NCBI GenBank assembly: GCA_963169355.1
Contig: CAUJCR010000013.1
Span: 56,273-120,272, forward strand
Source of the DNA: Bacteroidota bacterium
GTDB taxonomy: Bacteria > Bacteroidota > Bacteroidia > B-17B0 > Aurantibacillaceae
DNA length: 64,000 bases
Direction: 5' to 3'
Below, piece by piece: positions 51,196 to 61,311 of the stretch. Under the pieces are notes generated by a model. The model was not told where the DNA came from, ran no database searches, and was given only the letters and a program-made list of their open reading frames with translations. A program made the translations under genes and the position numbers. How positions within the stretch are numbered: the first letter of the stretch is position 1; each line of letters opens with the position of its first letter.

Positions 51196-51849
51196 TTATT
51201 TTAGTAATTGACTCATCACGCGTTCTACAATTCTATCACAGTACACTAAGTTAAATTCATATATCTCATCTGGGGTATAAATTTTTTCCATTTCTACTCG
51301 CAGCATGTCTTTAGTGCGAGATAGACGTGTTTTAACGTTTGCCTCTGTAATTCCCAAAACATCGGCTGTTTCAGATGTACTTAACCCATTTAATTCTCTC
51401 ATTGCAAATACCAAACGATTTTCTTCTGGTAAATTTTCTAAGAGCCTTTCAATAATTCTACCTAACTCTTTGTTCATCATTTTGTTTTCTAATTGGCTTG
51501 ATTGTTGAAACACAGGAGCTTTATGTTCTTGTAATTGTTCGGTTGGACTTTCTTTTTGATAACTCAACTTTTGCTTTTTATGAAAACAATGATTGAGCAT
51601 TATTTTACTAATCCAAGTTTTAAACGAAGATTTATTCTCAAATTTACTTAGGTTGTAATAGGCATTTATAAAAGTTTCTTGCATTAAATCTTCGGTATCA
51701 TGGTGATTAAAATTATACATGCGTCCTATTTTATATAAATAAGGATTATTTCTACGAATTAGTAGTTCGTACAATCTTTGTTCGCCATTTAATACGCTTT
51801 GTATTAATTCCGAATCAGTATAGTGTTCAAAATTCTTAATTGATGTCAT
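51196..51849 (-). CDS. RNA polymerase sigma-70 family (ECF-type) sigma factor
   Basis: HDTEDLMQETFINAYYNLSKFENKSSFKTWISKI; LPEENRLVFAMRELNGLSTSETADVLGITEANVKTRLSRTKDMLR. Confidence 0.92.
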   Translation of the reverse strand: MTSIKNFEHYTDSELIQSVLNGEQRLYELLIRRNNPYLYKIGRMYNFNHHDTEDLMQETFINAYYNLSKFENKSSFKTWISKIMLNHCFHKKQKLSYQKESPTEQLQEHKAPVFQQSSQLENKMMNKELGRIIERLLENLPEENRLVFAMRELNGLSTSETADVLGITEANVKTRLSRTKDMLRVEMEKIYTPDEIYEFNLVYCDRIVERVMSQLLK

Positions 51850-51891
51850 TTTATAAATATATTGAAAAATAAAAGATAAACTATCCTCTAT

Positions 51892-52242
51892 TTATTTAGA
51901 AGCACTGACAGCTCTAACGCCATAAGCAAATTTCACAAGCGATTGTTTTTCTTGGTCTGTAATTTTTGCTTTCTTCGACATTTTATCAATTACTTGAATT
52001 AATTTTTCATCGGTATATTTAGTTACATCTTTTTTACCATGGCATCGTGTGCAAGCCCCCGAATAAATGGCGTTTCCAGCTTTTAACTCTTCAACGGTTG
52101 CATCTGGAAATTTGTCTTTAATACCTGCTAATTGTGCATCGTAATTTATGCTATTATCGGCGCTTGTGGTGGTTGATTTTTTGGTTTTACATGCTGCTAC
52201 TACAATTGAAGTAACAAACGCAATAAAAAATAATTGTTTCAT
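51892..52242 (-). CDS. Cytochrome c lipoprotein
   Basis: AACKTKK lipobox; AIYSGACTRCHGKKD. Confidence 0.82.
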   Translation of the reverse strand: MKQLFFIAFVTSIVVAACKTKKSTTTSADNSINYDAQLAGIKDKFPDATVEELKAGNAIYSGACTRCHGKKDVTKYTDEKLIQVIDKMSKKAKITDQEKQSLVKFAYGVRAVSASK

Positions 52243-52276
52243 AGTTTGTTGTTTTTAAGGGTTTATATGGATTGGA

Positions 52277-52708
52277 TTATTTTTCAAGTACTTTATCTTT
52301 TAATATGAGTTCGGCTCCTATAAAGTTTCCTACTATCATTGCAATTACGGCCACAATTTTAATACCTAATATCATATTGCTATCCATTTCTACAACTGGT
52401 AATTTTTTGTAGTGCATAAAAGCAAAAATGGTAAATAGGAGTAATACCATTATATTAATACCGCCATGCCATAAAGCTTTTTTAAGCGAATGTGGTTTGT
52501 TTTCGGCTACTACTACTAAATCTATTAATCCTGTTATACCTGCTAGCCAACCCATTATAGAACCCGCTATGAGCATATAGGCAGCAGTAATTGTAAATTG
52601 TTCGATAGCATATATTTTAGCCAAAACAGATAAAAAAACCGATAGCGGAAATAATGCAGACGGAAAATGAACTAAGATAATATGAATGGGGTGTCCTAAA
52701 AATTTCAT
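52277..52708 (-). CDS. DUF2231-type integral membrane protein
   Basis: MKFLGHPIHIILVHFPSALFPLSVFLSVLAKI; multiple TM segments. Confidence 0.75.
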   Translation of the reverse strand: MKFLGHPIHIILVHFPSALFPLSVFLSVLAKIYAIEQFTITAAYMLIAGSIMGWLAGITGLIDLVVVAENKPHSLKKALWHGGINIMVLLLFTIFAFMHYKKLPVVEMDSNMILGIKIVAVIAMIVGNFIGAELILKDKVLEK

Positions 52709-52748
52709 GATGTCATTTTTTTTTGAGGATGAATAAAAAAGTGAATTC

Positions 52749-53087
52749 TTATAAGAACACAAAACCAATTAAGGTTATAAAACCAGCAACAGCTAGTATA
52801 GCATGAACAAAGGCTACGGCTATTGGACTATATTTTCCTTTTAAATCATTAGTAAACATATACGAACCACCAAGTGCCGCAATGATGAATAAAATTATAC
52901 TTGTCTTAGGAAAATCATTAGGATGCTGAAAAGCATACACAATTAAAATAACTAAGGCTATTGCCGCTGTAATTCCGTGTGAATAAACGACCTTTTTAGA
53001 TGCTGTTTTTTTAGTGAGCCATTTGATTAAAATAGTTAAACCTAAAATAGCCGAGAGAGCGAATATTAAAATAGAAACGTGTATCAT
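52749..53087 (-). CDS. Small integral membrane protein
   Basis: 112 aa, four predicted TM segments by inspection; same-strand cluster with DUF2231 gene. Confidence 0.6.
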   Translation of the reverse strand: MIHVSILIFALSAILGLTILIKWLTKKTASKKVVYSHGITAAIALVILIVYAFQHPNDFPKTSIILFIIAALGGSYMFTNDLKGKYSPIAVAFVHAILAVAGFITLIGFVFL

Positions 53088-53220
53088 AATTTTTATTTAT
53101 TGGTTACTTAAACATTAGAGTAAGTTAAATAAAAATTGGTTACAACTTTTGTTGCGTTTTTTAAATAAATTATAACAAACAGCTGAAAATCAACGTGTTT
53201 TATTTTTTTGTACTATAATT

Positions 53221-54630
53221 TTAGCCCTTTAAACTTGTAAGAAGTTTCTCAACACTGGCTTTGGCATCTCCGTAAAGCATCTCAGAGTTTGGTTTATAAA
53301 ATAACGGATTATCTTCTCCCGAATAACCTGCACTCATCGAGCGTTTCATAATAATTACTTTTTCGGCTTTCCATGCTTCAATAACAGGCATACCATAAAT
53401 AGAACTTGCTGGATCATCTTGAGCGCTTGGGTTTACCACATCATTAGCACCAATTACCATTACTACATCAGTATCTGGCATATCATCGTTAATTTCATCC
53501 ATCTCCAATACAATATCATAAGGAACATTGGCTTCGGCTAGTAACACATTCATGTGCCCAGGTAAACGCCCAGCCACAGGGTGAATGGCAAATCGTACAT
53601 TTTTACCAGCTTTTCGTAAAGTTTGTACCATTTCATAAATAGGATATTGTGCTTTCGCCACTGCCATTCCGTAGCCCGGAACAATCACAACCGATTTTGC
53701 TTCTTTTAATAAGTTAGCTACCTCTTCGTGATTTAATGAAGTAACTTCACCTTCAATAGCTTTTTTCTCGCCAGCTTTGGCATTACCTGCACCACTTGCA
53801 AAAATTACAGAGAAGAATGAACGATTCATGGCATGACACATGTGCATAGATAAAATAGCACCAGAGCTACCTACTAAAGCACCTGTTACAATTAATAAGT
53901 CGTTGCCCAACATAAAACCAGCCGCCGAAGCTGCCCAGCCGGAGTAAGAATTGAGCATACTTACTACTACTGGCATATCGCCACCACCAATTGCCATTAC
54001 TAATACAACTCCTATAAAAGAAGCAATGGCTGTCATAATTCCTAAATATAATATACCGCTGATGCCTTCGGCACTACAAAACATGGCACCTAAAACTATA
54101 CTTGCAATTAATAAACTTAAATTCATTAATTGTAAACCACTAAAACTCCAAGGTTTTGAAGGTACTTTGCCATCTAACTTTCCCCAGGCAATGATAGAAC
54201 CAGTAAACGTAATAGCACCAATAAATACACCTGCAAATACTTCTACTAGATGAATGGTATGTTCGGCTCCATGCAAATTTTGTGTGGCAGGATCTAAATA
54301 AGAACCATAACCAACTAATACGGCTGCTAAACCCACAAAACTGTGTAGAATAGCAACTAACTGAGGCATGGCAGTCATCTCTACCTTACGAGCCAACATA
54401 ATACCAATTACCGATGCAATGGCAATAGCGCCTATAATGTAAACATGTCCTTCAACACCCTGACCTAAAACAGTAGCTATAATGGCTATTATCATACCCA
54501 CAATACCATATAGCACCCCACGCTTAGCCGACTCTTGAGAGGATAAGCCACTTAAACTTAAAATAAATAAGATACTGGCGAATAAATAAGCGGCAGTTTG
54601 TATTTCTTTTACTATAAACATATACTTCAA
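53221..54630 (-). CDS. pntB: NAD(P) transhydrogenase subunit beta
   Basis: [56 protein letters not shown]. Confidence 0.96.
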   Translation of the reverse strand: MKYMFIVKEIQTAAYLFASILFILSLSGLSSQESAKRGVLYGIVGMIIAIIATVLGQGVEGHVYIIGAIAIASVIGIMLARKVEMTAMPQLVAILHSFVGLAAVLVGYGSYLDPATQNLHGAEHTIHLVEVFAGVFIGAITFTGSIIAWGKLDGKVPSKPWSFSGLQLMNLSLLIASIVLGAMFCSAEGISGILYLGIMTAIASFIGVVLVMAIGGGDMPVVVSMLNSYSGWAASAAGFMLGNDLLIVTGALVGSSGAILSMHMCHAMNRSFFSVIFASGAGNAKAGEKKAIEGEVTSLNHEEVANLLKEAKSVVIVPGYGMAVAKAQYPIYEMVQTLRKAGKNVRFAIHPVAGRLPGHMNVLLAEANVPYDIVLEMDEINDDMPDTDVVMVIGANDVVNPSAQDDPASSIYGMPVIEAWKAEKVIIMKRSMSAGYSGEDNPLFYKPNSEMLYGDAKASVEKLLTSLKG

Positions 54631-54672
54631 TTATTTTGTTTAACTATTTCTTTCTTAATAAATTACAGTGGA

Positions 54673-56220
54673 TTATTTCTTAAACATTTTTAGCATACGG
54701 TGCGTTACCACAAATCCGCCTACAATATTAATACTAGCTATTAATATGGCTATGGAAGCTAAAATGGTCATAATATTACTAGCATCGTTTTTGGTTTGTA
54801 ATAAACCACCCACTATAATAATTCCGCTAATGGCATTAGTAACCGCCATTAATGGAGTGTGTAAAGAGTGCGATACATTGGTAATAACTTGCCAACCAAC
54901 AAACACTGCCAACACAAACACTGTAAAATGTTGAATAAATGCTGGAGGTGCAAATGCCCCCACTAATAACAATAAGGCACCTACAACCGCTAAGCTAATT
55001 AAAGTAGTAGTAGCGGTTTTCTTAGCTTGTGCCTCTTCCGATTGTTTTATTTCTTCGGCACTTGGGGCAGCTACTTTTTTAGCGCCCCCACCAGCTGTTG
55101 GGCTTACTTGTAAAGGCGCTGGCGGCCAATTTATTTTGCCATTGTAAGTTACCATAGCTCTTGAAACTACCGCATCTTCCATGTCTATTTTCCATTTTTC
55201 GGCTTTGCCCATATCATCTAATAAATGACAGAGGTTATTGCCATACAATTGCGAGGCCTGTGTAGGTAGTTGATTTAATTTACCTACTATAGTTACGCCA
55301 TTAGCGGTTGTACAAATTTCTCCATTTTTGGTTGCCACACAGTTTCCACCTGTAGAGGCAGCTAAATCTACTACTACCGAGCCTGGTTTCATAGCAGCTA
55401 CATGGTAATCTAACCACAGCTTAGGTGCTGGTTTTCCAGGTATTTGAGCGGTTGTAATAACAATATCTACTTCTTTAGCTTGTTCTAAAAACAATTTCAT
55501 TTCCGCCTCTATAAATTCCTTACTCATTTCTTTTGAGTAACCAGAAGCCGTAGCCCCATCTTCATCAATTTCAACTGTTAAGAACGATGCACCCATCGAT
55601 TCAATTTGTTCGGCTACTTCTTTACGAGTATCAAAAGCACGTACAATAGCACCTAGCGAGTTGGCGGCTCCAATAGAAGCTAAACCCGCAACACCTGCCC
55701 CAATTACTAATACTTTGGCTGGTTCAACCTTACCAGCAGCGGTAATTTGCCCGTTTAAAAATCTACCAAAATAATAAGATCCCTCAATTACAGCTCTGTA
55801 ACCCGCAATATTAGCCATACTAGAAAGTACATCCATTTTTTGAGCTCTGGAAATACGTGGAATAGCATCCATAGCAATAGCGTTTACTTTTTTATCGGCT
55901 AATACCTTAAGTAAATCTTGATTTTGAGCAGGCCATAAATAACTTAATAATACTAAGCCTTCGTGCATTAACGCAACCTCATCAGTTGTAGGTTCTTTTA
56001 CCTTTAAAACAATGTCGGATTGGCTATATATTTGAGCAGCGGTATCTAGTAGTTTAGCACCAGCCTCTTCAAATTCTTTATCAGAAAAATTAGCTTTTGA
56101 GCCTGCACCTTTTTGAATATACACTTCAAAGCCTTGTTTTTGCAAGCGTTTCACCGTTTTAGGGGTAGCAGCTACTCTCAATTCGTTTTGAGACACTTCT
56201 GCTGGAATTCCAACTTTCAT
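54673..56220 (-). CDS. pntA: NAD(P) transhydrogenase subunit alpha
   Basis: [30 protein letters not shown]; fused C-terminal TM domain. Confidence 0.95.
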   Translation of the reverse strand: MKVGIPAEVSQNELRVAATPKTVKRLQKQGFEVYIQKGAGSKANFSDKEFEEAGAKLLDTAAQIYSQSDIVLKVKEPTTDEVALMHEGLVLLSYLWPAQNQDLLKVLADKKVNAIAMDAIPRISRAQKMDVLSSMANIAGYRAVIEGSYYFGRFLNGQITAAGKVEPAKVLVIGAGVAGLASIGAANSLGAIVRAFDTRKEVAEQIESMGASFLTVEIDEDGATASGYSKEMSKEFIEAEMKLFLEQAKEVDIVITTAQIPGKPAPKLWLDYHVAAMKPGSVVVDLAASTGGNCVATKNGEICTTANGVTIVGKLNQLPTQASQLYGNNLCHLLDDMGKAEKWKIDMEDAVVSRAMVTYNGKINWPPAPLQVSPTAGGGAKKVAAPSAEEIKQSEEAQAKKTATTTLISLAVVGALLLLVGAFAPPAFIQHFTVFVLAVFVGWQVITNVSHSLHTPLMAVTNAISGIIIVGGLLQTKNDASNIMTILASIAILIASINIVGGFVVTHRMLKMFKK

Positions 56221-56345
56221 ATTACAATTGGGTTAGTTTAAAAAATTAAGAAACAAATAAACTAAAAAAATGGCATTTTTACTATGAATACCTATAATTT
56301 TTAAACTGATTTATTTTAGTTTTACCTCTAGGCTTGTCATTTGAT

Positions 56346-56480
56346 GCGAAAGTACCGTTATTTCTTTACAACTTAAATGTGCAACTAAGATTCACCAAAA
56401 CCACTCTATTTTATTGCCTAATTCGAGGCTCTTGTATTAGAATTTATAAATGATTAACTTCGTTAATTAATAAGTTGGCA
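56346..56480 (+). repeat. ~135-bp repeat upstream of the nuclease gene, related to 63735-63869
   Basis: GAAAGTACCG...GTGCAACTAAGATTCACCAAAACCACTCTATTTTATT...AAATGATTAACTTCGTTAATTAATAAGTTGGC. Confidence 0.8.
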
Positions 56481-56525
56481 GCAATGCTATGAAGACCATC
56501 TTCGCTAAATAAACAGACGTAAACA

Positions 56526-58469
56526 ATGACAATCGAGGACTTTTTGAAAATCGTATGGGAGACACGGCAGACAAATCCATATTTGTTTTATGGTGGCGTG
56601 ATAGTAATAATATTATTGATTTTCTTGGCATATAAAGCGTTTAAAAAACGTAGACAAAATGCTAAAATAAAAGAGAATGCAAAAATTGAAGCAGAACGCT
56701 TAATAAAACTCGAATCGGACAGAAAAGCAAAGCAATATGCTGACAAACTTGCTTTAGAACATAAGCAAAATCTACAAAAAGAGACTACTTTAAAAGAACA
56801 AACAAAGCTAAAAGTTCAAGCAGAAAATCTAGAAAGAGAGGCGGATAAAAAAGCATCAACAGAAATAAAATCACCGACTGAGGACGTTAAAAAAACATTA
56901 GAAGAAAAAAAAGAAGCCAAGTCTGATATACCAAAAAGACAAACTGTTACACCTTACATTGATACAAATGAAGTTCAAGTTAAAATAATTAAATCTGTAC
57001 CTGAACCAGGTTCTTCAACGGCCAAAAGAATAGGCTATTTGCCAAGCGACAAATATGTACAAACAGAACCCTATAAATATGCTGTGGTAAAAATGCCACA
57101 AAAAAATAGTCTAATAAAATTTCCTCGCAAAGGTCGATCTGACAAAAAAGGATATAAAGAAGATGATTTCTTAATTCATTTAAACCGACATTTCAAATCA
57201 ACTTTTAGCGTTTTCAATGACAGGCATATTCCAACCGAAAACGGAAGACCCTATGAACCAGACTTTGTTCTTTCATCTGAAAAAGACAACAAAAATATTT
57301 TCATCAATATTGAAATTGATGAGCCTTACGATGGCTGGTTGAGGACACCCACTCACTGTATTGGAGAAAATGATTTAAGGGACAATTTTTTTACGAAAAG
57401 AGGATGGATAGTTATTCGTTTTGCTGAAATACAAATTCATTGTGAACCTAAAAAATGTTGTGCTTACATCGCTAAAGTTATTCATTCAATTGATTCGACA
57501 TTTAATTCAGACCTACTTAATGAAGTTATTCCAAATCAAGTTGAACAATGGGATAATTTACAATCAAAAAAGTGGGCATCAGATAAGTTTCGTGAAAAAT
57601 ATTTAGATATTGAAAATTTTGGAAAACGACCGAATGTAATAACAGAGTACGAAATAGTTGAATCAACCGCAGATAAGGAAGTTGAAAATGAGATGCCAAA
57701 AGTCAAGAATAAAACCATAAGTGACAATGGACTATTAGCGTCTAAAAATATTGATAACCGGGACAAGCGAATTAAGTTTGACCCAACAGAGCATAGGTAT
57801 TTTATTGATGGCAATCCTGACACTATTTCTGTGACACAACTCATTGATAAATTTTTCCCAGAGTTTGATGCTCCATATTGGGGACCAATAAAGGCAGCAC
57901 AACGAGGAATTTCTACAGAGGAAATTTTAGCTGAGTGGGAGGTTAAAAGAATTGATTCGGCAAATAAAGGAACTGCCTTACATGAAGCAATCGAAAATTA
58001 CTATAACAACAAAAGTCATAATTCAAGTACCAAAGAATTTAGCCATTTCCTTTCATTCAAACAGAGGTATAACGGGATGACACCTTACAGGTCTGAATGG
58101 AGGATATTTGATGAAGATTTAATGGTGGCAGGTACAATTGACATGGTCTACAAAAAGGAGGATGGTTCATTATATATGTTTGATTGGAAACGCAGTGAGA
58201 AAGTTGTGAATAACGATGGAACAATTAAGAATGACACATTTCAATTTGCATTTGGGGAGCTTAGCCATCTAGGCGACAATAGTTATAATCGATATTGTTT
58301 GCAACAAAATATATATAAAGCAATATTAGAGAAAAGATATAAACATAAAATTAGCTCAATGAATCTTTTGGTAATGCATGAAGCATACGACCGATATCAC
58401 CATATCAAAATACCAAATATGGACAAAGAAATTAACTATATATTTAACTATGCTTTACTTACAAGGTAA
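56526..58469 (+). CDS. Predicted membrane-anchored protein with two PD-(D/E)XK-like nuclease domains
   Basis: N-terminal TM (YLFYGGVIVIILLIFLAYKAF), charged coiled coil, Vsr/DUF559-like module (RPYEPDFVLSSE...NIEIDEPYDG...RGWIVIRFAE), RecB/Cas4-like module (GTALHEAIENYY...GTIDMVYKKEDGSLYMFDWKRSEK...QQNIYKAIL). Confidence 0.65.
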   Translation: MTIEDFLKIVWETRQTNPYLFYGGVIVIILLIFLAYKAFKKRRQNAKIKENAKIEAERLIKLESDRKAKQYADKLALEHKQNLQKETTLKEQTKLKVQAENLEREADKKASTEIKSPTEDVKKTLEEKKEAKSDIPKRQTVTPYIDTNEVQVKIIKSVPEPGSSTAKRIGYLPSDKYVQTEPYKYAVVKMPQKNSLIKFPRKGRSDKKGYKEDDFLIHLNRHFKSTFSVFNDRHIPTENGRPYEPDFVLSSEKDNKNIFINIEIDEPYDGWLRTPTHCIGENDLRDNFFTKRGWIVIRFAEIQIHCEPKKCCAYIAKVIHSIDSTFNSDLLNEVIPNQVEQWDNLQSKKWASDKFREKYLDIENFGKRPNVITEYEIVESTADKEVENEMPKVKNKTISDNGLLASKNIDNRDKRIKFDPTEHRYFIDGNPDTISVTQLIDKFFPEFDAPYWGPIKAAQRGISTEEILAEWEVKRIDSANKGTALHEAIENYYNNKSHNSSTKEFSHFLSFKQRYNGMTPYRSEWRIFDEDLMVAGTIDMVYKKEDGSLYMFDWKRSEKVVNNDGTIKNDTFQFAFGELSHLGDNSYNRYCLQQNIYKAILEKRYKHKISSMNLLVMHEAYDRYHHIKIPNMDKEINYIFNYALLTR

Positions 58470-58500
58470 CGACAATATAGGACATAGAAGCAATGGTGGT

Positions 58501-58731
58501 AACATATAGGAATTAAACAAACCTCTGCTTCAATTTAATCCTGTTCCGTAAGAAGCTCTTATACTTTAAAAAATAGATTTAAGTTCTTGCAGTTTGGTAA
58601 TATGCAAATAAGCATCTTGTAGGCTGGCGGCTTGTTCGGCTAAATGAATGGCTTTCCATTGGGCGTTGATAGCACCAAAAATATCTGCCTCTAAGTTATC
58701 GCCAATCATCAAACAGTCGTCGGCGGTAGAT
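58501..58731 (+). repeat. 231-bp duplicate of the HAD gene 3' end and its flank (copy of 61310-61540)
   Basis: Gapless alignment by eye with 61310-61540, 16 mismatches; minus strand reads ...DDCLMIGDNLEADIFGAINAQWKAIHLAEQAASLQDAYLHITKLQELKSIF*. Confidence 0.92.
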
Positions 58732-58752
58732 GAGTTGTTTGCAATTAATTTT

Positions 58753-58922
58753 AACCCAGATTGTGCATTAGAAATTAGTAATGAGAGCTAAAAGCCCAAT
58801 AAAATATGAACTTTTACGAATGAAGCGTAGCCACTGCTACGGTGATTGAGAAAAAGTTGCGAAGCTTCATATTTTGCAGGGCTTTTAGCTCGTAATAGAA
58901 TTACTAATGTATAATCTGGGTT
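58753..58922 (+). repeat. 170-bp foldback repeat, copy C
   Basis: AACCCAGATTGTGCATTAGAAATT...AATTACTAATGTATAATCTGGGTT. Confidence 0.95.
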
Positions 58923-58958
58923 TAAGCCATTGCTTATTTTATTACGTCTGTAGATTGT

Positions 58959-58991
58959 TTTGCGGTGAAAAAATTGTATTTTTACCGCAAA
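58959..58991. promoter_or_regulatory. Palindromic candidate operator upstream of the Fic gene
   Basis: TTTGCGGTGAAAAA-ATTGT-ATTTTTACCGCAAA inverted repeat 15 bp before the ATG, then a partial third GTGCGGTGGTAAAATG. Confidence 0.6.
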
Positions 58992-59006
58992 TTGTGCGGT
59001 GGTAAA

Positions 59007-60146
59007 ATGTATATACACGAAATAGAAAATTGGACAAACTTTGTTTGGGACAACAACAAGATTCTTCCAAAGTTAGCTTCCGTAAGGCATTTACAAGGTC
59101 GTTTACTTGGTCGTATGGAAAGTTTAGGTTTCGATTTTACCGAACGTGCCACATTAGAATCACTTATTTTAGAAGTCGTAGATACATCAAGAATTGAAGG
59201 CGAATTTTTAAACCCCGAATTAGTTCGTTCATCTATTGCCCGAAAATTAGGGATTGAAAATGTAGAGTTTGTAAGAACATCCCGAAATATTGAGGGAATT
59301 GTTGATGTGATTTTAGATGCTACCCAAAATTTTGACCAACCACTTACACAAGTTCGGCTTTTTGGTTGGCATAATTCACTATTTCAAACAGGTTATAGTG
59401 GTTATGTGCCGATTGATGTTGCCAAATATCGTTCAGGAGGAATGAAAGTAGTTTCAGGGAACTTTGGTAGAGAAAAAATACATTTTGAAGCACCAACTGC
59501 CGAACGAGTTCCATACGAAATGGAACAATTTTTAGATTGGTTGAATAACGATAACAGTTTGGATTTGGTGCTAAAATCTATCATTGCACATTTTTGGTTT
59601 GTAACTATACACCCATTTGATGATGGTAACGGACGAATTGCAAGAGCAATTTTGGATATGTTTTTAGCCAAAAGCGATCGCAGTAAAATTCGTTTTTACA
59701 GTTTATCAAACCAAATTTTCAAAGAACACAAAAAATACAACAGCACAATTGAGAAAACACAAAAAGGAAAACAAGATATTACGCCATATTTAGATTGGTT
59801 TTTGGGCTGCTTTGAAAGAGCATTGTTGGCTAGTGAACAAAATTTGGAAATAATTTTGGATAAAGCTCACTTTTGGGATAAACATAAATTAACCAACATC
59901 AACGACAGGCAAAGGCTTGTAATCAATTATTTGTACGATAGCTACGATAAAGAAATTGGATTTTTGCGGACTTCTACTTATGCGAAACTTGCCAAATGTT
60001 CTAATGACACAGCTTTACGTGATTTACAGGACTTAGTTAAAAAAGAAATGCTAAAATCAGAAGATACAGGAAAGAAAACAAATTATATAGTCGTTAGTCC
60101 AAAAGGCATAAGAATACCGAAAAAAATAACTACCGCTAACATATAA
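59007..60146 (+). CDS. Fic family protein (DUF4172 N-terminal domain, C-terminal winged HTH-like region)
   Basis: MYIHEIENWTNFVWDNNKILPKLASVRHLQGRLLGRM; HPFDDGNGRIAR Fic motif. Confidence 0.92.
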   Translation: MYIHEIENWTNFVWDNNKILPKLASVRHLQGRLLGRMESLGFDFTERATLESLILEVVDTSRIEGEFLNPELVRSSIARKLGIENVEFVRTSRNIEGIVDVILDATQNFDQPLTQVRLFGWHNSLFQTGYSGYVPIDVAKYRSGGMKVVSGNFGREKIHFEAPTAERVPYEMEQFLDWLNNDNSLDLVLKSIIAHFWFVTIHPFDDGNGRIARAILDMFLAKSDRSKIRFYSLSNQIFKEHKKYNSTIEKTQKGKQDITPYLDWFLGCFERALLASEQNLEIILDKAHFWDKHKLTNINDRQRLVINYLYDSYDKEIGFLRTSTYAKLAKCSNDTALRDLQDLVKKEMLKSEDTGKKTNYIVVSPKGIRIPKKITTANI

Positions 60147-60183
60147 AAATTAAACAACTCTCCATTTCAATTTAATCCTGTGC
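60137..60183 (+). repeat. 47-bp cassette 3' flank motif, copy after Fic gene
   Basis: AACATATAaaaATTAAACAAcTCTCcaTTTCAATTTAATCCTGTGCC, gapless match to 58501-58547 and 61310-61356. Confidence 0.8.
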
Positions 60184-60363
60184 CTGTCTGCCTTTGGCAG
60201 GTTGAATGAAGTAACTGACTTATAATTCATTTTTTATTCGTACATTTATTTCATAAATAACAAACAGTTTGTGTTAATTACATTGAGTTTTTTCATAGGC
60301 TGCCGTTAGTAGCAAGCGGTGTAAAAATATGTGTAGAAAATTTGACATAAGTTATAGAAGTTT

Positions 60364-61311
60364 ATGAAATCAAAAGTTCGAAAATATCCGGTTATTACAT
60401 TCTTCGCTTTATCTGTTCTAATCTCGTGGGCTGGCTGGGTTCCTTATGCTGCTTCAAAAGCAGGATTTTTGAATTTAAATATTCCATCCGAAATTATCTG
60501 GCTGGCAGAATTTGGACCATCACTTTCTGCAATAATTATTACTGCATTAATTTATGGAAAGACTAACACTATAAGTTTACTTAAACGTCTTCTGATATGG
60601 AAGACAAGTATTAAATGGTATTTATTTGCTATAGTGGTTACTCCAATTTTAATTTTAGCATCGATTGGAATTGATATTTTATTTTTTAATACAACCTACG
60701 ACTTTTCGCTATTGAGTCAATGGGATACCAACTTTATTAATCGTACGGAAGCTTTTACTCCTTCAATGGGACTTATTACTCAATTAGTATCCTTTATGCA
60801 CACAGGGACTTTTGCAACAGGACTTGTCTTTTTAGTATTAGCCTTAACCAATGGCGGTCTTTCGGAGGAAATAGGCTGGCGTGGATTTGCTTTAAATAAA
60901 TTTCAGGACAAACCATACAACTTTTTAGTTTCAAGTTTATTCGTTGCTTTATTATGGGCTTTTTGGCACACAGGTACACTATTTTGGCAAACAGTGTTTA
61001 CCTCAACTTTTTCAGAAGGAATTTCATTTGCAGCAGTCTATCTTTTTCAATATCTATTACTCGTAATCCCTTTGTCTGTGCTATATACGTTTTTATATAA
61101 TGCGACAAATGGGAGCATTCTTCTTTCAATAATATTACACGCCTTTTATAATATTTCAATTTCCATATTTGCAACAGCTCTACCGAATTTCCCAATGATA
61201 ATTTTAGTTATTTTGCTTTGGATATTTGCAATTTTACTGACAATTATTCTATGGAAAAATAGTAAATACAACAAGACATATCGCAATGAAACTAATGTTG
61301 CCAGCAACTAA
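60364..61311 (+). CDS. CPBP family intramembrane glutamic endopeptidase
   Basis: LSEEIGWRGFALNKFQ; LWAFWHTGTLFW; SIILHAFYNISI. Confidence 0.9.
   Translation: MKSKVRKYPVITFFALSVLISWAGWVPYAASKAGFLNLNIPSEIIWLAEFGPSLSAIIITALIYGKTNTISLLKRLLIWKTSIKWYLFAIVVTPILILASIGIDILFFNTTYDFSLLSQWDTNFINRTEAFTPSMGLITQLVSFMHTGTFATGLVFLVLALTNGGLSEEIGWRGFALNKFQDKPYNFLVSSLFVALLWAFWHTGTLFWQTVFTSTFSEGISFAAVYLFQYLLLVIPLSVLYTFLYNATNGSILLSIILHAFYNISISIFATALPNFPMIILVILLWIFAILLTIILWKNSKYNKTYRNETNVASN

Noticed and set aside
54668-54934. ORFs antisense to strong genes (e.g. 54668..54934 +, 53951..54253 +, 21422..21688 +, 41334..41561 -, 59402..59671 -)
   Set aside because: Entirely inside well-recognised coding sequence on the other strand, with no recognisable product
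58788-59018. ORF 58788..59018 (-)
   Set aside because: Runs through foldback copy C and the Fic promoter antisense; produced by the palindromic repeat, not a supported gene
60184-60215. CTGCC-TTT-GGCAG mini-hairpin after the Fic gene
   Set aside because: Short stem without a T-tract; too weak to call a terminator or recombination site
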